In this document: positions 46,720-56,034 of the stretch, one piece after another
How positions within the stretch are numbered: the stretch's first letter is position 1
Layout: every line of letters begins with the position of its first letter
Made by a program: the position numbers and the translations under genes
The notes under the pieces: model-generated
Databases searched by the model: none
Told to the model about the DNA's origin: nothing
Seen by the model: the letters and a program-made list of their open reading frames with translations, nothing else
Source: Nyssa sinensis
Taxonomy: Eukaryota; Streptophyta; Magnoliopsida; Cornales; Nyssaceae
NCBI GenBank assembly: GCA_008638375.1
Contig: CM018048.1
Location: 7,745,589 to 7,809,588, forward strand
Length of the DNA stretch: 64,000 bases
Reading direction: 5' to 3'

Positions 46720-48198
46720 TTAACCATCACTCTTGTGATCTCTCAATTGCTTTAGCTCTTCAATCAAGAGCGTTAAATTCCTATGGGAGGACCCACCTTC
46801 TTCAACTGCCCTCCTGGCCTTCTCCCCAAGCTCTTTGGCCTTTTGCCTCATCAATACCACCCCCTCATCACCATCGTCCATCAACCTCCTTACACATTTC
46901 TCTATACTCTCCCTCCTGATCACTTTCTTCCCAGCGTCAACCCACAAGTTCCAATCCTCTACTCCAACCTCCATGCCAATACCCAACACCTGCGTCACCA
47001 ACTTCTCGTTATAGAAAGTTTCAGCGTATAATGGCCATGTGATCATTGGCACACCAGCGCTCACACCTTCGATCACAGAGTTCCAACCACAGTGAGTCAA
47101 AAACCCACCGATTGACGGGTGGTCCAAGATCAACACCTGTGGAGCCCAACCTTTCACCATCATTCCCCTACCGTTGATCTTCTCGTCAAACCCTTCTGGT
47201 AACCACTTCTCTCTCTCCTCCTCCTCCTCATCATCATCCTTGCCAAGGACGACCCATATGAATTGGTGTCCTGAGGCTTCTAGCCCACACGCTATCTCCA
47301 TGAGCTGCTCATCGGGGAATCTGCACCCACTGCCAAAACAAACGTAGAGAACTGAGTTGGGTTTCTTCGAGCTGAGCCAACTCAGGCACTCCTGCTCACC
47401 CACGACGGTCCTGTGCCCTCTCTCCACCTTATCTCCAGCGTTTCGATGAATCAGTGCCGCCGGACCGATGTGAAAGATTTTGTGACCCATGACCTTTTTG
47501 TAGTGCTCAGTGTAAGCTGAGTCCAACTCGTAGAAGTTGTTGACCAACACTCCATAGCTCTTCAACTCAGCTTCTCTCCACTGTTCCATCAATTGGGTGT
47601 ACCCGTTTTGGGTGCGAACGTAGTCAGGAAGCTGAGAACGAGTCATCGTGATCGGGTCAGGAAGACCCGGAATGACAAACGGGTCGTAATCGGATTGAAC
47701 TTTCAAGTGGGGTGAGTCGGGACGTCGTACGGCGTCTTTGAGGGACTGTGCGAACATGCAGACGCCTTGGAATACAAGCCGTGGGATGTCCAGGCGGACA
47801 GCGACGTCGGCGGTCCACGGGTGGAACATGTCAGAGACGATGCAGTCGGGGCGACGCGTGTCGATGAATTCCTCGATATTTTGGCGGAGGAGGGTCATGG
47901 CGTGGTAGAGCTTGCCGGCAGCCTCAAGGTCAGTGACAGAGAAGAAGTTTTCGAGGCCGTCAGGGAGGCCAACTTCTTTGGAAGGAAAGGGGACGACGTG
48001 AAGGGCGATCTGGTGACCGGCGGTAATGTCTTTGTTGATGGAGTTTTGTAGGATGGAGGCGTTGGATGGGGTGGTTATGATGGTGACGTGGTGGCCGCCG
48101 ACAGCGAAGAGACGGGCCATTTCAGAGAGAGGGATCATGTGGCCTGGTGAGAGAAATGGGAGGAAGAACATCTCTAGAGGACGTGATGGAGACTGCAT
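46720..48198 (-). CDS. Family-1 UDP-glycosyltransferase, UGT73-like, intronless
   Basis: 492 residues from the preferred ATG at 48198; an in-frame ATG at 48264 would add 22. The later ATG puts the FFLPFLSPGHMIP block about ten residues from the start, as is usual. Plant UGTs transfer a sugar from a UDP-sugar to small acceptors in the cytosol. The catalytic His is in SPGHM (residue 20) and the activating Asp in IVSDMF (123). The PSPG donor box runs W351-T394 with THCGWNS intact. Its last residue is Thr where glucose-using enzymes have Gln and galactose-using ones His. An acidic run DDDEEEEERE (321-330) fills a loop. Length and GHMIP/PSIGG signatures fit the UGT73 clade, whose members act on flavonoids, triterpenoids or coumarins; the acceptor cannot be read. 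The frame is uninterrupted. The 5' flank is rearranged (48168-48453). Confidence 0.92.
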   Translation of the reverse strand: MQSPSRPLEMFFLPFLSPGHMIPLSEMARLFAVGGHHVTIITTPSNASILQNSINKDITAGHQIALHVVPFPSKEVGLPDGLENFFSVTDLEAAGKLYHAMTLLRQNIEEFIDTRRPDCIVSDMFHPWTADVAVRLDIPRLVFQGVCMFAQSLKDAVRRPDSPHLKVQSDYDPFVIPGLPDPITMTRSQLPDYVRTQNGYTQLMEQWREAELKSYGVLVNNFYELDSAYTEHYKKVMGHKIFHIGPAALIHRNAGDKVERGHRTVVGEQECLSWLSSKKPNSVLYVCFGSGCRFPDEQLMEIACGLEASGHQFIWVVLGKDDDEEEEEREKWLPEGFDEKINGRGMMVKGWAPQVLILDHPSIGGFLTHCGWNSVIEGVSAGVPMITWPLYAETFYNEKLVTQVLGIGMEVGVEDWNLWVDAGKKVIRRESIEKCVRRLMDDGDEGVVLMRQKAKELGEKARRAVEEGGSSHRNLTLLIEELKQLRDHKSDG

Positions 48199-48452
48199 GT
48201 TGGTCAACGGAGGGGAGAGAACTGGTTTGATAATTTTCTGTAAACTATCGCCGTGCTGGCTCATTACAATGTCATATATATATATATATATATATGACAT
48301 TGTAATGAGCCAGCACATGCAGTCTCCATCACGTCCTCTAGAGATGTTATATATATATAGGACGTGATGGAGACTGCATGTTGGTCAACGGAGGGGAGAG
48401 AACTGGTTTGATAATTTTCTGTAAACTATCGCCGTGCTGGCTCATTACAATG

Positions 48453-48453
<1 letters not shown>
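48168..48453. repeat. Palindrome and perfect 95-bp duplication at the UGT 5' end
   Basis: 48178-48272 and 48359-48453 are identical over 95 bp. Between them, 48253-48316 is a perfect 64-bp palindrome with an AT centre, and 48317-48347 is an exact inverted copy of 48168-48198. So the first codons and 5' leader exist twice in direct and partly in inverted orientation. Copy 2 repeats the same ATG context (CAT at 48443-48445) upstream, creating a potential upstream ORF in any long transcript. An (AT)n run follows at 48455-48496. Confidence 0.9.
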
Positions 48454-48498
<45 letters not shown>

Positions 48499-48529
48499 TT
48501 CGAGACTTTAATTAAACGGGTTGATAAAG

Positions 48530-48992
48530 GTTTAAATATTTAACCTATTTATTGAAATGGAATAGTAATACATATTTAAATATTTTGAAGTGTGGTCACA
48601 AAGTTTTGGAATGGTAATACTTATTTAAATATTTTGAAATGCGGTTACAAATTTTTTTAAAATATTAAACTTTTTTTTATTGTTATTTATCATTATCTTA
48701 AATATTGTTTGAATCTTTGAGATCGTGGTGAAAGAGAAATAGTATTTTAAAAGAAATACAATTATATATAATACCCTTGGAGGGGTGATTTTTATTATAT
48801 TTTATTCTCTTACTCTAATGAGATTAGAAATTAAAACTTTTTTCAAACAAAATGATCAGAAATTTTAAAGAAAAAAAAGAATAATGATATATAAGATTAA
48901 AATTTTAGCCCATCCTTACTCTCATCTTTTTTCTCCTTCTTTTCTACGGTAACCAAATAAGTTAAAATAGTAACGTAACCAATAAAATCTCC
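48530..48992. mobile_element. MITE relative, 5' side of the UGT gene
   Basis: The right end AACCAATAAAATCTCC (to 48992) and inner blocks CTCTTACTCTAATGAGATTA and AATGATATATAAGATTAAAA match the MITE at 45816-46288 in inverted order. The left half has two AATATTTTGAARTGYGGT repeats (48572 and 48632) also present at 46110. The left end is not clean. Confidence 0.5.
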
Positions 48993-49623
48993 TTTTCATA
49001 TATATGTAAACATTCAATGCACATAGTATACATACGAATTAAGTCATACCTGATTACGAAAGATATCCATAGATCGTATATTACTTATTGTTATGAGTTA
49101 AACGTTGAATTCTATCTTTTGTGTATGTTCCTAAATTTCACGAAGTTACGCAGGGTTGCTACTATAGTTATCCATTCAATCTTCACATTCTAAACCTACC
49201 AAAGAGGAAAGACTAAAAAGAGAAAGTGTACTATATCTCACAACCACATTACGCAGACCACATATCTGCGTATTTATTTTAGATACATATAGAATTTTAT
49301 TAGGATTTAAAATACTGATCTCTATCAACACATGATGAAGATGTATTTGAATAAGGATAGAAACTTATCCTATTAACCACTTAAATGGGTTAAGGCCATT
49401 CTCTAGTGGACTGATCTTATTCACATATGGGTTGATCCAAAACCCAAAAACTAACAATATACATAGTCTTGTCTTTTTTTTACATGGGCAAAAACGGGAA
49501 AAACTCTCGTGGTTCCGTCTTACGCGATGGTACTATCATTAGATTTGTAAGGTAATGGTACCGTGAATTTTTTCTCTAAAATAGGGTAGGTGCTTGTAAG
49601 AATTTTTGGACTATCTCACGTTG
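48993..49623. other. UGT upstream flank, no gene
   Basis: AT-rich DNA with no ORF. A patch at 49459-49480 (AGTCTTGTCTTTTTT) is the inverted counterpart of 45786-45806, so part of this stretch interrupts the right inverted-repeat arm. Confidence 0.35.
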
Positions 49624-49650
49624 ACTGGCCAACAGGTTGTAGTAAAGTAA

Positions 49651-50062
49651 TGATGTAGGACAAATTTGGTACGTACTTAAAAATATGAAAAGTTGTTTTA
49701 AAGTTATATTACAATTGTTTAGTTTTTTATTTTAATTTATTCATAATTTCTCTAGTTTTCTAGTTTTATTAGGATTAGTATAGAAAATATAGGAATTAGT
49801 AGTTATTTATTTCAATTACTAATTTTTATTGTAGTAGGATTAGTATAAAAATAAGAGTTTTAGTTTCCTAGTCAAAGTAGTAGTGTTTTAGCACTATAAA
49901 TATGATGTAATAGGTCTTTATAGTTAACTTTTTTTTTATCAATATTAATTCAATTACTAATTTTGAAGAATTATTTTCTCTTGTTTGGTGAGGAGTCCCT
50001 ATGTTACTTGTTTTATAAGAAATTCGATATGTTCGATTCTCCTTCCACATTTTTGTTTTGCA
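49651..50062 (+). repeat. Left LTR of the split retroelement
   Basis: 412 bp from TGATGTAGG to TTTTGCA, with CACTATAAATATGATG (TATA-like) near 49894. Matches 55258-55500 over its first 240 bp or so. Confidence 0.65.
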
Positions 50063-50067
50063 TAGTT

Positions 50068-50079
50068 TGGTATCAGAGC
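50068..50079 (+). promoter_or_regulatory. Initiator-Met tRNA primer binding site
   Basis: TGGTATCAGAGC, the standard plant retroelement primer site complementary to the 3' end of initiator tRNA-Met, five bases after the LTR's terminal CA. Confidence 0.75.
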
Positions 50080-52399
50080 GAGCATTTTCCTGGCTTGATG
50101 ACAATTAATAGAGACATAATAAAAAATTTCATTGACGTTTGTCGTGGGATGGAAGCTTTGTGGGCGATGATTAATGAACAGGGGGCAATAGTTAGCACAG
50201 ATCAATGATCAGGTTGGTACTATACAACATACGCTCATGCGACTCAAATTTAATACCTCTAGAGATCCTCTAGTTAACAGGAATCGCACTAGAGGATTTG
50301 TCCGATGTCTGCCTGAAGACAGAACTATTTGCAATTACAAAAGACTTCTAATTTTTAATGGTAACTTTTATTTTGAAGACTTTCATGATTGAGTTTATGA
50401 TTTAGATGATTGTCTTAATAAATTGAGACTTTCAGAAAAAAATGAATATTTTTGCGCAGAAGATAAGTTTATAGGCTTCACAAAAAGATGGTAGCTTGAT
50501 TTACAGATACGTAGACAATTACAAAGAAAAAAGTGCATTCTTTTATGGCCAAGAATGATGAACAAGTTTTTACCAAAAAATTATTTACAAATTTTAAAAG
50601 ATAAATACAAGTCAACATGGGAAAGCACCAAGAAAGAAGAACAAACAAAATCTAAAATTATTGATTCTACTTTAAATGATAAGGTTGTAGATATTATGTA
50701 ATATCCCGACCCGGGATACCGGGTCACATGACACGTATTTCGAGAAAAAGAAATTATATATATATAATTAATTAATTATTACATTAATTAATTAATTATA
50801 AGAATTGATATATATATATATATATGTATTAATCAAATGTATATATGTATATATATATTAAATGAATGAAATATGAAAAAGATGAAAAGTAAAAAGGTGA
50901 ACAATGTGAATGTGTGTGTGTGTGTCGGCTAGTGTGTGTGTGTGTCTTGTATATATATGTGTATATGTATATATATATGTATATAATATGTATAAATATC
51001 TAGGAAAAATTAAATGCAAAGTTGAAAAAGAAAAAGGTAGAATTTATGGGATGGGAAGTCTATGTAGGGCTAGAATTCAGAATGTAGAGAGAGAGAGAGA
51101 TAGCTGTAGAGAGAGAGAGAACATGAAGAGAGAGAGAGGTCGGCTACCTTGCTTTAAAAGCCAAACATGCAATGCATGTGATCTCTCACGAAGGAAACCA
51201 AAAGAAGAAGAATTGAAGAGGTAGAAGGAAGGTTTTAGAGCAAGAAAGAGGAGGAAAACCACAACCAAAAAGGTGAGAATTGTTCAAATTGTCAAAATTC
51301 TCTCTCTAGAATTTCTCTACATATGAACTGATTTAAAGCTTCCATTTTATATATATAATGTTTAGAACACATCCAAACCTTAACAAGTATGAAAATCTAG
51401 CTTAAAAACACCTAAGATTGCATGACCCATAAGCCACGGCCATGGATGGACCTTGCTCAAGCAGGTCTGAATCCGTGATGGCTAAACTATGGTTGGAGTT
51501 TTGGAACCCCAACTAGACACCAAGGGTGTTTTAAAAACCCATGTACGCGACCACGAAGCTCAAGAAATGGCCACCAAACGTAGGTTGCAGGTTACGGGTT
51601 TCACAACCCAACCCTTTAAAACTTGGTTTAAATCAACACTAAGGAATGAAAACTTGATCCCCATGAAGAGGGGATCACAACAAGCCAAAAAGCATGAAAA
51701 ACCATTGAGAAATGAACCTATACGACCGAGATGACAGTTCGGGTTATCATGGTTTAAACCCAATGTTTTAACCATATTCGAAGCCCTAAAGTGATGCAAA
51801 AACATGTATTTAGATGTTAGAAATTGATTGGAAAAGAAAGCAGAGAAAATGGGTGTCCAAAACACCACGAAATTCAAAAGAAAAAAATTAGGGTTTCGGT
51901 GTGAACAGTGTCGATCTCGTGGGGAAGACGACACTGTTCGGGTCGGGTCGGGTCGGTCTACGGGTCGGCTACGGATCCGGGTCAAAACCGGGTATGGGTT
52001 CAATTAAATGGTGACGTTTAAAGGTTTTAAACTTTTAAAATTTTTAACCCTTAGGGCTGACGTCATCATGACGTCAGAATTACGTGGCAGACCGGCTAAA
52101 CCGGTTGGTTTGCGACTGAACCGGATTGGTTCATTTTAAATTGGACCGAACCCTTTGGTTTATTTAATTAATTAAAAATAAAATAAACCAACGCTTTACC
52201 TATTTACGGATTGACCCCAATTGTTTTGGGAAATTCTACTGTGGCCCAAATTTTAAGAATTTCGTTCAGTTACACCCCTGGAAAAATATTTAAAATAATT
52301 AAATAATTATTTTATAATTAAGGTAAAATTACTATTTTATCCTTGGCTCATCATAAATGAGCCAAACAAAGTCCAAATTAAATAAATGAATAGTGTATC

Positions 52400-52860
52400 C
52401 TTACTATTTCGGATATTTTGAAGCCAATGGTAGGGTCCGTTTTACGAGACGAGACCCGAAAAATAAAGTCACGTAAGGGGTAAATGACCAAAATACCTCT
52501 TGACCAAATTTGACAAGTTATTAATGTATTCTTACTATTTTGGACCTTCTGAGTCCAATAGTGAGGTCCACGACACAAGATGGGGTTCCGAACATAAAAA
52601 CACGTAAAGGGATAAAAAGACCAAAATACCCCTGGTACCCTTAAAGCCAAAATGAAATCAAAAAAGGTCTAAATTGAATTTCTTTGACATCCCGGACTCA
52701 AAAATGGAGTCCAAATTACGAAACGAAGTACAGAAAAACATGACACGTAAAACGATAAAATGACCATTTTTGCCCTTTACATGAAATAGTCCGAATTAAA
52801 TGTTAGAAAAGCCTAAACCGACTTTCTTCAACACTCCGGACTCAATTGTAGAGTCTATTC
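52400..52860. repeat. Diverged tandem units with GGACTC/GAGTCC palindromes
   Basis: Four units about 110-150 bp apart, each with a short inverted motif (for example CGGACTCAATTGTAGAGTCT at 52837 and CGGACTCAAAAATGGAGTCC at 52693), then AAA-rich and CACGTAA...GATAAAATGACCA text. The same units occur in the sister elements at 4.2-4.5 and 15.3-15.5 kb. Confidence 0.6.
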
Positions 52861-53123
52861 GACCTAAAGAAATGTCTAAAATAAAAAGACATAAAATTTG
52901 ATGAATAGCATCTGTTAGATGACTATGAATTGAAATATTGCCAAAGAACTAAACCGAGGCAAATACGAGAAATGAAATACGAAAAGACACGACACGTAAA
53001 CATGTTAAGTAACTAACTTTAAACTAAAGTTAATGGAACTCCCAGAAGAGTATGATTGTAGAAATCTATTTTTCTTGACACGGTAAATTGTGTTTTTAAA
53101 CAGATAATTAACTAAACACAAAA

Positions 53124-53408
53124 ATGAGCCAAGAACGGGAAGTCACTCCTATGATGACAAGGGCCCAATTGGCAAGTGACCCAAAACAACAAGCTTTTCG
53201 GGAACAGCTAGAAAGACAGCTTCAGCTAATTCAAAATCGCATTCGGATTTCCAAAACGAACGAAGTGTGCTGTGTTAGCCCCTTTATTTACAAGACAATA
53301 ACTAAGGAGCAACTAGCCGCGAAACAGCTTAAGAAACGGGAGGATACGGAAACGTTGCAAGAATGGCTTCAAAGGTTAAAGGAAGCCAGGGGAAAAACGC
53401 CCAAATAG
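53124..53408 (+). CDS. 94-codon ORF inside the solo LTR, unknown function
   Basis: Starts MSQEREVTPMMTRAQLASD, is Gln/Lys/Glu-rich and predicted helical, with possible coiled-coil stretches REQLERQLQLIQNRI and EQLAAKQLKKREDTETLQEW. It lies between an acceptor-like TTTTAAACAG (53101) and a donor-like CAAG|GTGAGT (53428/53429), i.e. it could be an internal exon of an LTR-derived transcript. Composition is clearly more codon-like than the surroundings. The related element at 13.9 kb has a similarly placed acceptor/donor pair (near 15650 and 15733) but no ORF. Not recognised; could also be captured host sequence. Confidence 0.4.
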   Translation: MSQEREVTPMMTRAQLASDPKQQAFREQLERQLQLIQNRIRISKTNEVCCVSPFIYKTITKEQLAAKQLKKREDTETLQEWLQRLKEARGKTPK

Positions 53409-54735
53409 AGCAGGACTAGAAGTACAAGGTGAGTAACCCTGTGTTTGAATTGGAGATTTAACTCCATGAATTTGACAAGGTTTTAAGTTTAAAGATATGA
53501 AGCATTTGAAATTTCAAATTCAGTATTTACATGATTCAGTTTTTGATTGTTCTATTTTATAACCTCATTGTGACATGCTTAGTGATTGGTTTCTGTAACG
53601 GTTTTTCCTTCAAATACTTTTCAGCATGTCTAGTTAAAATGCAATTATTGTCAAATATTCTGAATTTGCTTATTTCAAGTATACGAATGTTTATTACGAA
53701 TTTATGAAAAGTGTCTATGAAACAAGTCACATGATAAATGTTTTATAAGATGAATGGTGCATAAGCACTTAGACAGGATTCTGAGTTTTCAGTTGCCCTG
53801 TAAAATAGGCAGGATTTTGAGTTTTACGGAACTCAATTGCCCTGTAAAATGCCCGGTAGCAGGATCTAATCCCCCAGGCAGATGAGATATCTCCATTTAT
53901 AAGTAAAACGGGTGTCCGGTTCGAAACGGATTCCACTAACGGAAGTGATAAGATGACAAATGATTTGAAAATGGAAGCAAGCTTTTACTCTCATTTTCAA
54001 TATGCATATGTTTGAGTTTTACATACTCTATTTAAGAAATACATGATATGTTATATGTTTTAAAGTTCATATGTATAAGTTTAGCTTGAATGCTTTAAAT
54101 ATTTCAAAGCTACATGTTTCAAGGAATGTATATATTCTGTATTCAATTATACGATCAATTGGCGGTGACTATTTTACAAACTCTTATGTACTAAACCACT
54201 GCTAATTGAAAACCCCATGACGAATACTGGAATTGCTCATAAGCTTAGATTAGCTTACCCGGACTTTGTTCGAACCCCCCCTTTCAGGTAATTAGCAGCA
54301 GTCTTGACTTATGGACGACGATGACGAATCTGCTGATTTTGGGAAGATATGGTTAAATAGTTTCTTTTGATAATGTATGAACTCTAATAGTACTTTTTGT
54401 ATTAGTAGACATAGTAAGGACATGTAATAAGCCCTCTGGGCAAATCGAACATGTATTGTATCTAATGTTATAAGTCTTTAAGTTTTTAGTTATACTATGA
54501 ATGTGTAACCATGTATGCTATGTATGGAGCGGCAGTATCGAACGGATGTGCATAATTTAAAAATGAGAAAAGAAAAGAAAAAAAAGTTTTTCACGCTTCC
54601 GCAAAACGTATGTTGCACATCTATTCGATACCGCTGCATATGCGAGCCTTGTCTCGGGGCCCTCGAGTCTCGGGGCGGCGATCGCAATCCGGTAATCCGC
54701 TTAGGGTGGGTTTCGGGTCGTGACATATTACACCA

Positions 54736-55260
54736 TTGGAAGATGTGCCCATTTTTACAAAGGACGTGTCTATCCTTATAGAAGATTCTCTTGTCATAGA
54801 AAGAGAAGATCCGATTATTCCATGCCATGAAGACTATCACAAAGAGTTCGATGAAAATAAAGAAGAAGAAAACAGTTCAGAATCAATTGATCAAAGTATA
54901 GATTTAGTGGAACCAATTGATAATACAAATTCTTTTATGGAAGAGAAAGTAAAAATTTTCATGGTAGTTGTTAATATTAAAGATGAAAAACCTGAATTCG
55001 CAAAGAATAATGATGCTTATAAGAGGATTGAAATTATGGTTGATCACAAAGATAATTTTTGTTTTATTATAGGACCATTCTTGTCATCAAAACAAGAGCT
55101 CAAAATTATAGATTTTATGAAAGATGTGAAAATAAAAATGTTTGAGTCTTCGATTGTTCTTCAAGAAGTTCAACCATTGATACCAAGTTATAGACAAGTT
55201 CGTGGTCGCATATATTCAGTTAAACTTGATGACGAGTTATTTTCAAGTGGGAAATACTGA
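54736..55260 (+). CDS. 174-codon internal ORF of the split retroelement
   Basis: Acidic and open throughout, ending exactly at the right LTR start (TGA at 55258-55260). The protein begins MEDVPIFTKDVSILIEDS, has an acidic segment ENKEEENSSESIDQSIDL and a C-terminal half with IMVDHKDNFCFIIGPF and RQVRGRIYSVKLDDELFSSG. The frame opens upstream at the end of the solo LTR's target repeat, so its true 5' part is on the other side of the 4-kb insertion (before 50692). No known domain is recognised. Confidence 0.4.
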   Translation: MEDVPIFTKDVSILIEDSLVIEREDPIIPCHEDYHKEFDENKEEENSSESIDQSIDLVEPIDNTNSFMEEKVKIFMVVVNIKDEKPEFAKNNDAYKRIEIMVDHKDNFCFIIGPFLSSKQELKIIDFMKDVKIKMFESSIVLQEVQPLIPSYRQVRGRIYSVKLDDELFSSGKY

Positions 55261-55500
55261 TCTAGAACATATTTAGTACCCTAACTATATAAAAAGTTGT
55301 TTTAAAATTGCATTAGAATTGTTGAATTTTCTATTTTAATTTAGTCAAACTCTTTCTAGTTTTCTAGTTTTATTAGGATTAGTACAAAAAAATATACAAA
55401 TTAGTAATTTTTTTATTCGAATTATTAGAATTTATTGTAGTAGATTTAGAATAAAAATAAAATTTTGATTTGTTAGTCAAAGTAGTAGTGTTTTAGCTTT
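55258..55500 (+). repeat. Truncated right LTR of the split retroelement
   Basis: Starts TGATCTAGAACA and follows the left LTR until GTAGTGTTTTAGC, after which the two diverge abruptly. About 170 bp of the LTR's 3' part is missing. Confidence 0.65.
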
Positions 55501-56034
55501 TGTAACTCATTTAGACATACTGGACGAGTTGAATAACTTTTGTTTCCAACTCATGAAGTCCCTTCTTTATGTCTAAAAACTCTTTATGTATCATATAGCT
55601 GGGGTTATTGTGAGATCCATAGAGTTTTCGGCCTGATATGGTGTTAAAATAATTATTCTGAAACTAATTAGTCTATAGAATTTTAGACATGATAAAAAGA
55701 TAGACCGGGAAGGACAAGACAGCAAGGGAGCCAAGTGTTTCAATACATGACAAATTATCACGCGATATTTTATAATTGTGAAGTCGAATTTATTTATATT
55801 CAACTTAAATTTGTTTGGTCATTTCGTGTCTGTTACTCTTGTGATTGTCATAAATTTATCTAAATTTTTAATGATTCATTTGTGATCCGAAATATGAAAA
55901 TGATTAGAAAAATATTTTTGAGTCGTTTTTATTTTTGAGATTTTATTTATTTTTTAATATTATAATATATTTATACATTTTGAAAAAGAGAAAAGAGAAC
56001 CGGCCGCCATCGAAGAATAAAGAGTTTCGGATTT
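55501..56034. other. AT-rich spacer, no gene
   Basis: No ORF or element ends recognised. Confidence 0.3.

Larger units (their letters stand above)
45722..49650. repeat. Inverted repeat pair bracketing the UGT gene
   Basis: TTACTTTACTACAACCT plus TTGGCCA at 45724-45750 is found as its complement at 49624-49650 (27 bp, two mismatches). The MITE copies lie inward of each arm in mirror order. Distance outer edge to outer edge is 3.93 kb. It could be a remnant foldback element or the two arms of a segmental inversion; no flanking target duplication was seen. Confidence 0.45.
50697..54725 (+). mobile_element. Solo LTR, 4.03 kb, with perfect TATTA target duplication
   Basis: Begins TGTAATATCCCGACCC and ends TTTCGGGTCGTGACA. 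TATTA is present at 50692-50696 and 54726-54730, a clean 5-bp duplication. Terminal words are inverted (GACCC...GGGTC). Internal landmarks: (TG)n at 50911-50945, GA-rich leader 51090-51140, donor-like AAAAG|GTGAGA (51272), GACGTCATCATGACGTC block near 52060, four GGACTC/GAGTCC palindromes (52400-52860), a 94-codon ORF (53124) and donor-like CAAG|GTGAGT (53429). Same family as the elements at 2.06, 13.9 and 19.5 kb. No retroviral domains, hence a solo LTR. Confidence 0.75.
49651..55500 (+). mobile_element. LTR retroelement with private ORFs, split by a solo LTR
   Basis: The left LTR (49651-50062) and a truncated right LTR (55258-55500) share TGATSTAGRACA starts and long blocks (TTTTCTAGTTTTATTAGGAT; AGTCAAAGTAGTAGTGTTTT). 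After the left LTR comes TTTGGTATCAGAGC, an initiator-Met tRNA primer site. The internal region is 50063-50696 plus 54731-55257. Its left part has broken gag-like text (RQLQRKKCILLWPRMMNKFL, PKNYLQILKDKYKSTWES) and its right part an open frame. No pol domain is seen, so it may be a non-autonomous (LARD-like) element. The right LTR stops at about 55500 after GTGTTTTAGC. Confidence 0.65.

Noticed and set aside
46783..48367. Three plus-strand ORFs opposite the UGT (46783-47031, 47767-48051, 48026-48367)
   Set aside because: Antisense shadows of the UGT coding frame and its duplicated 5' end.
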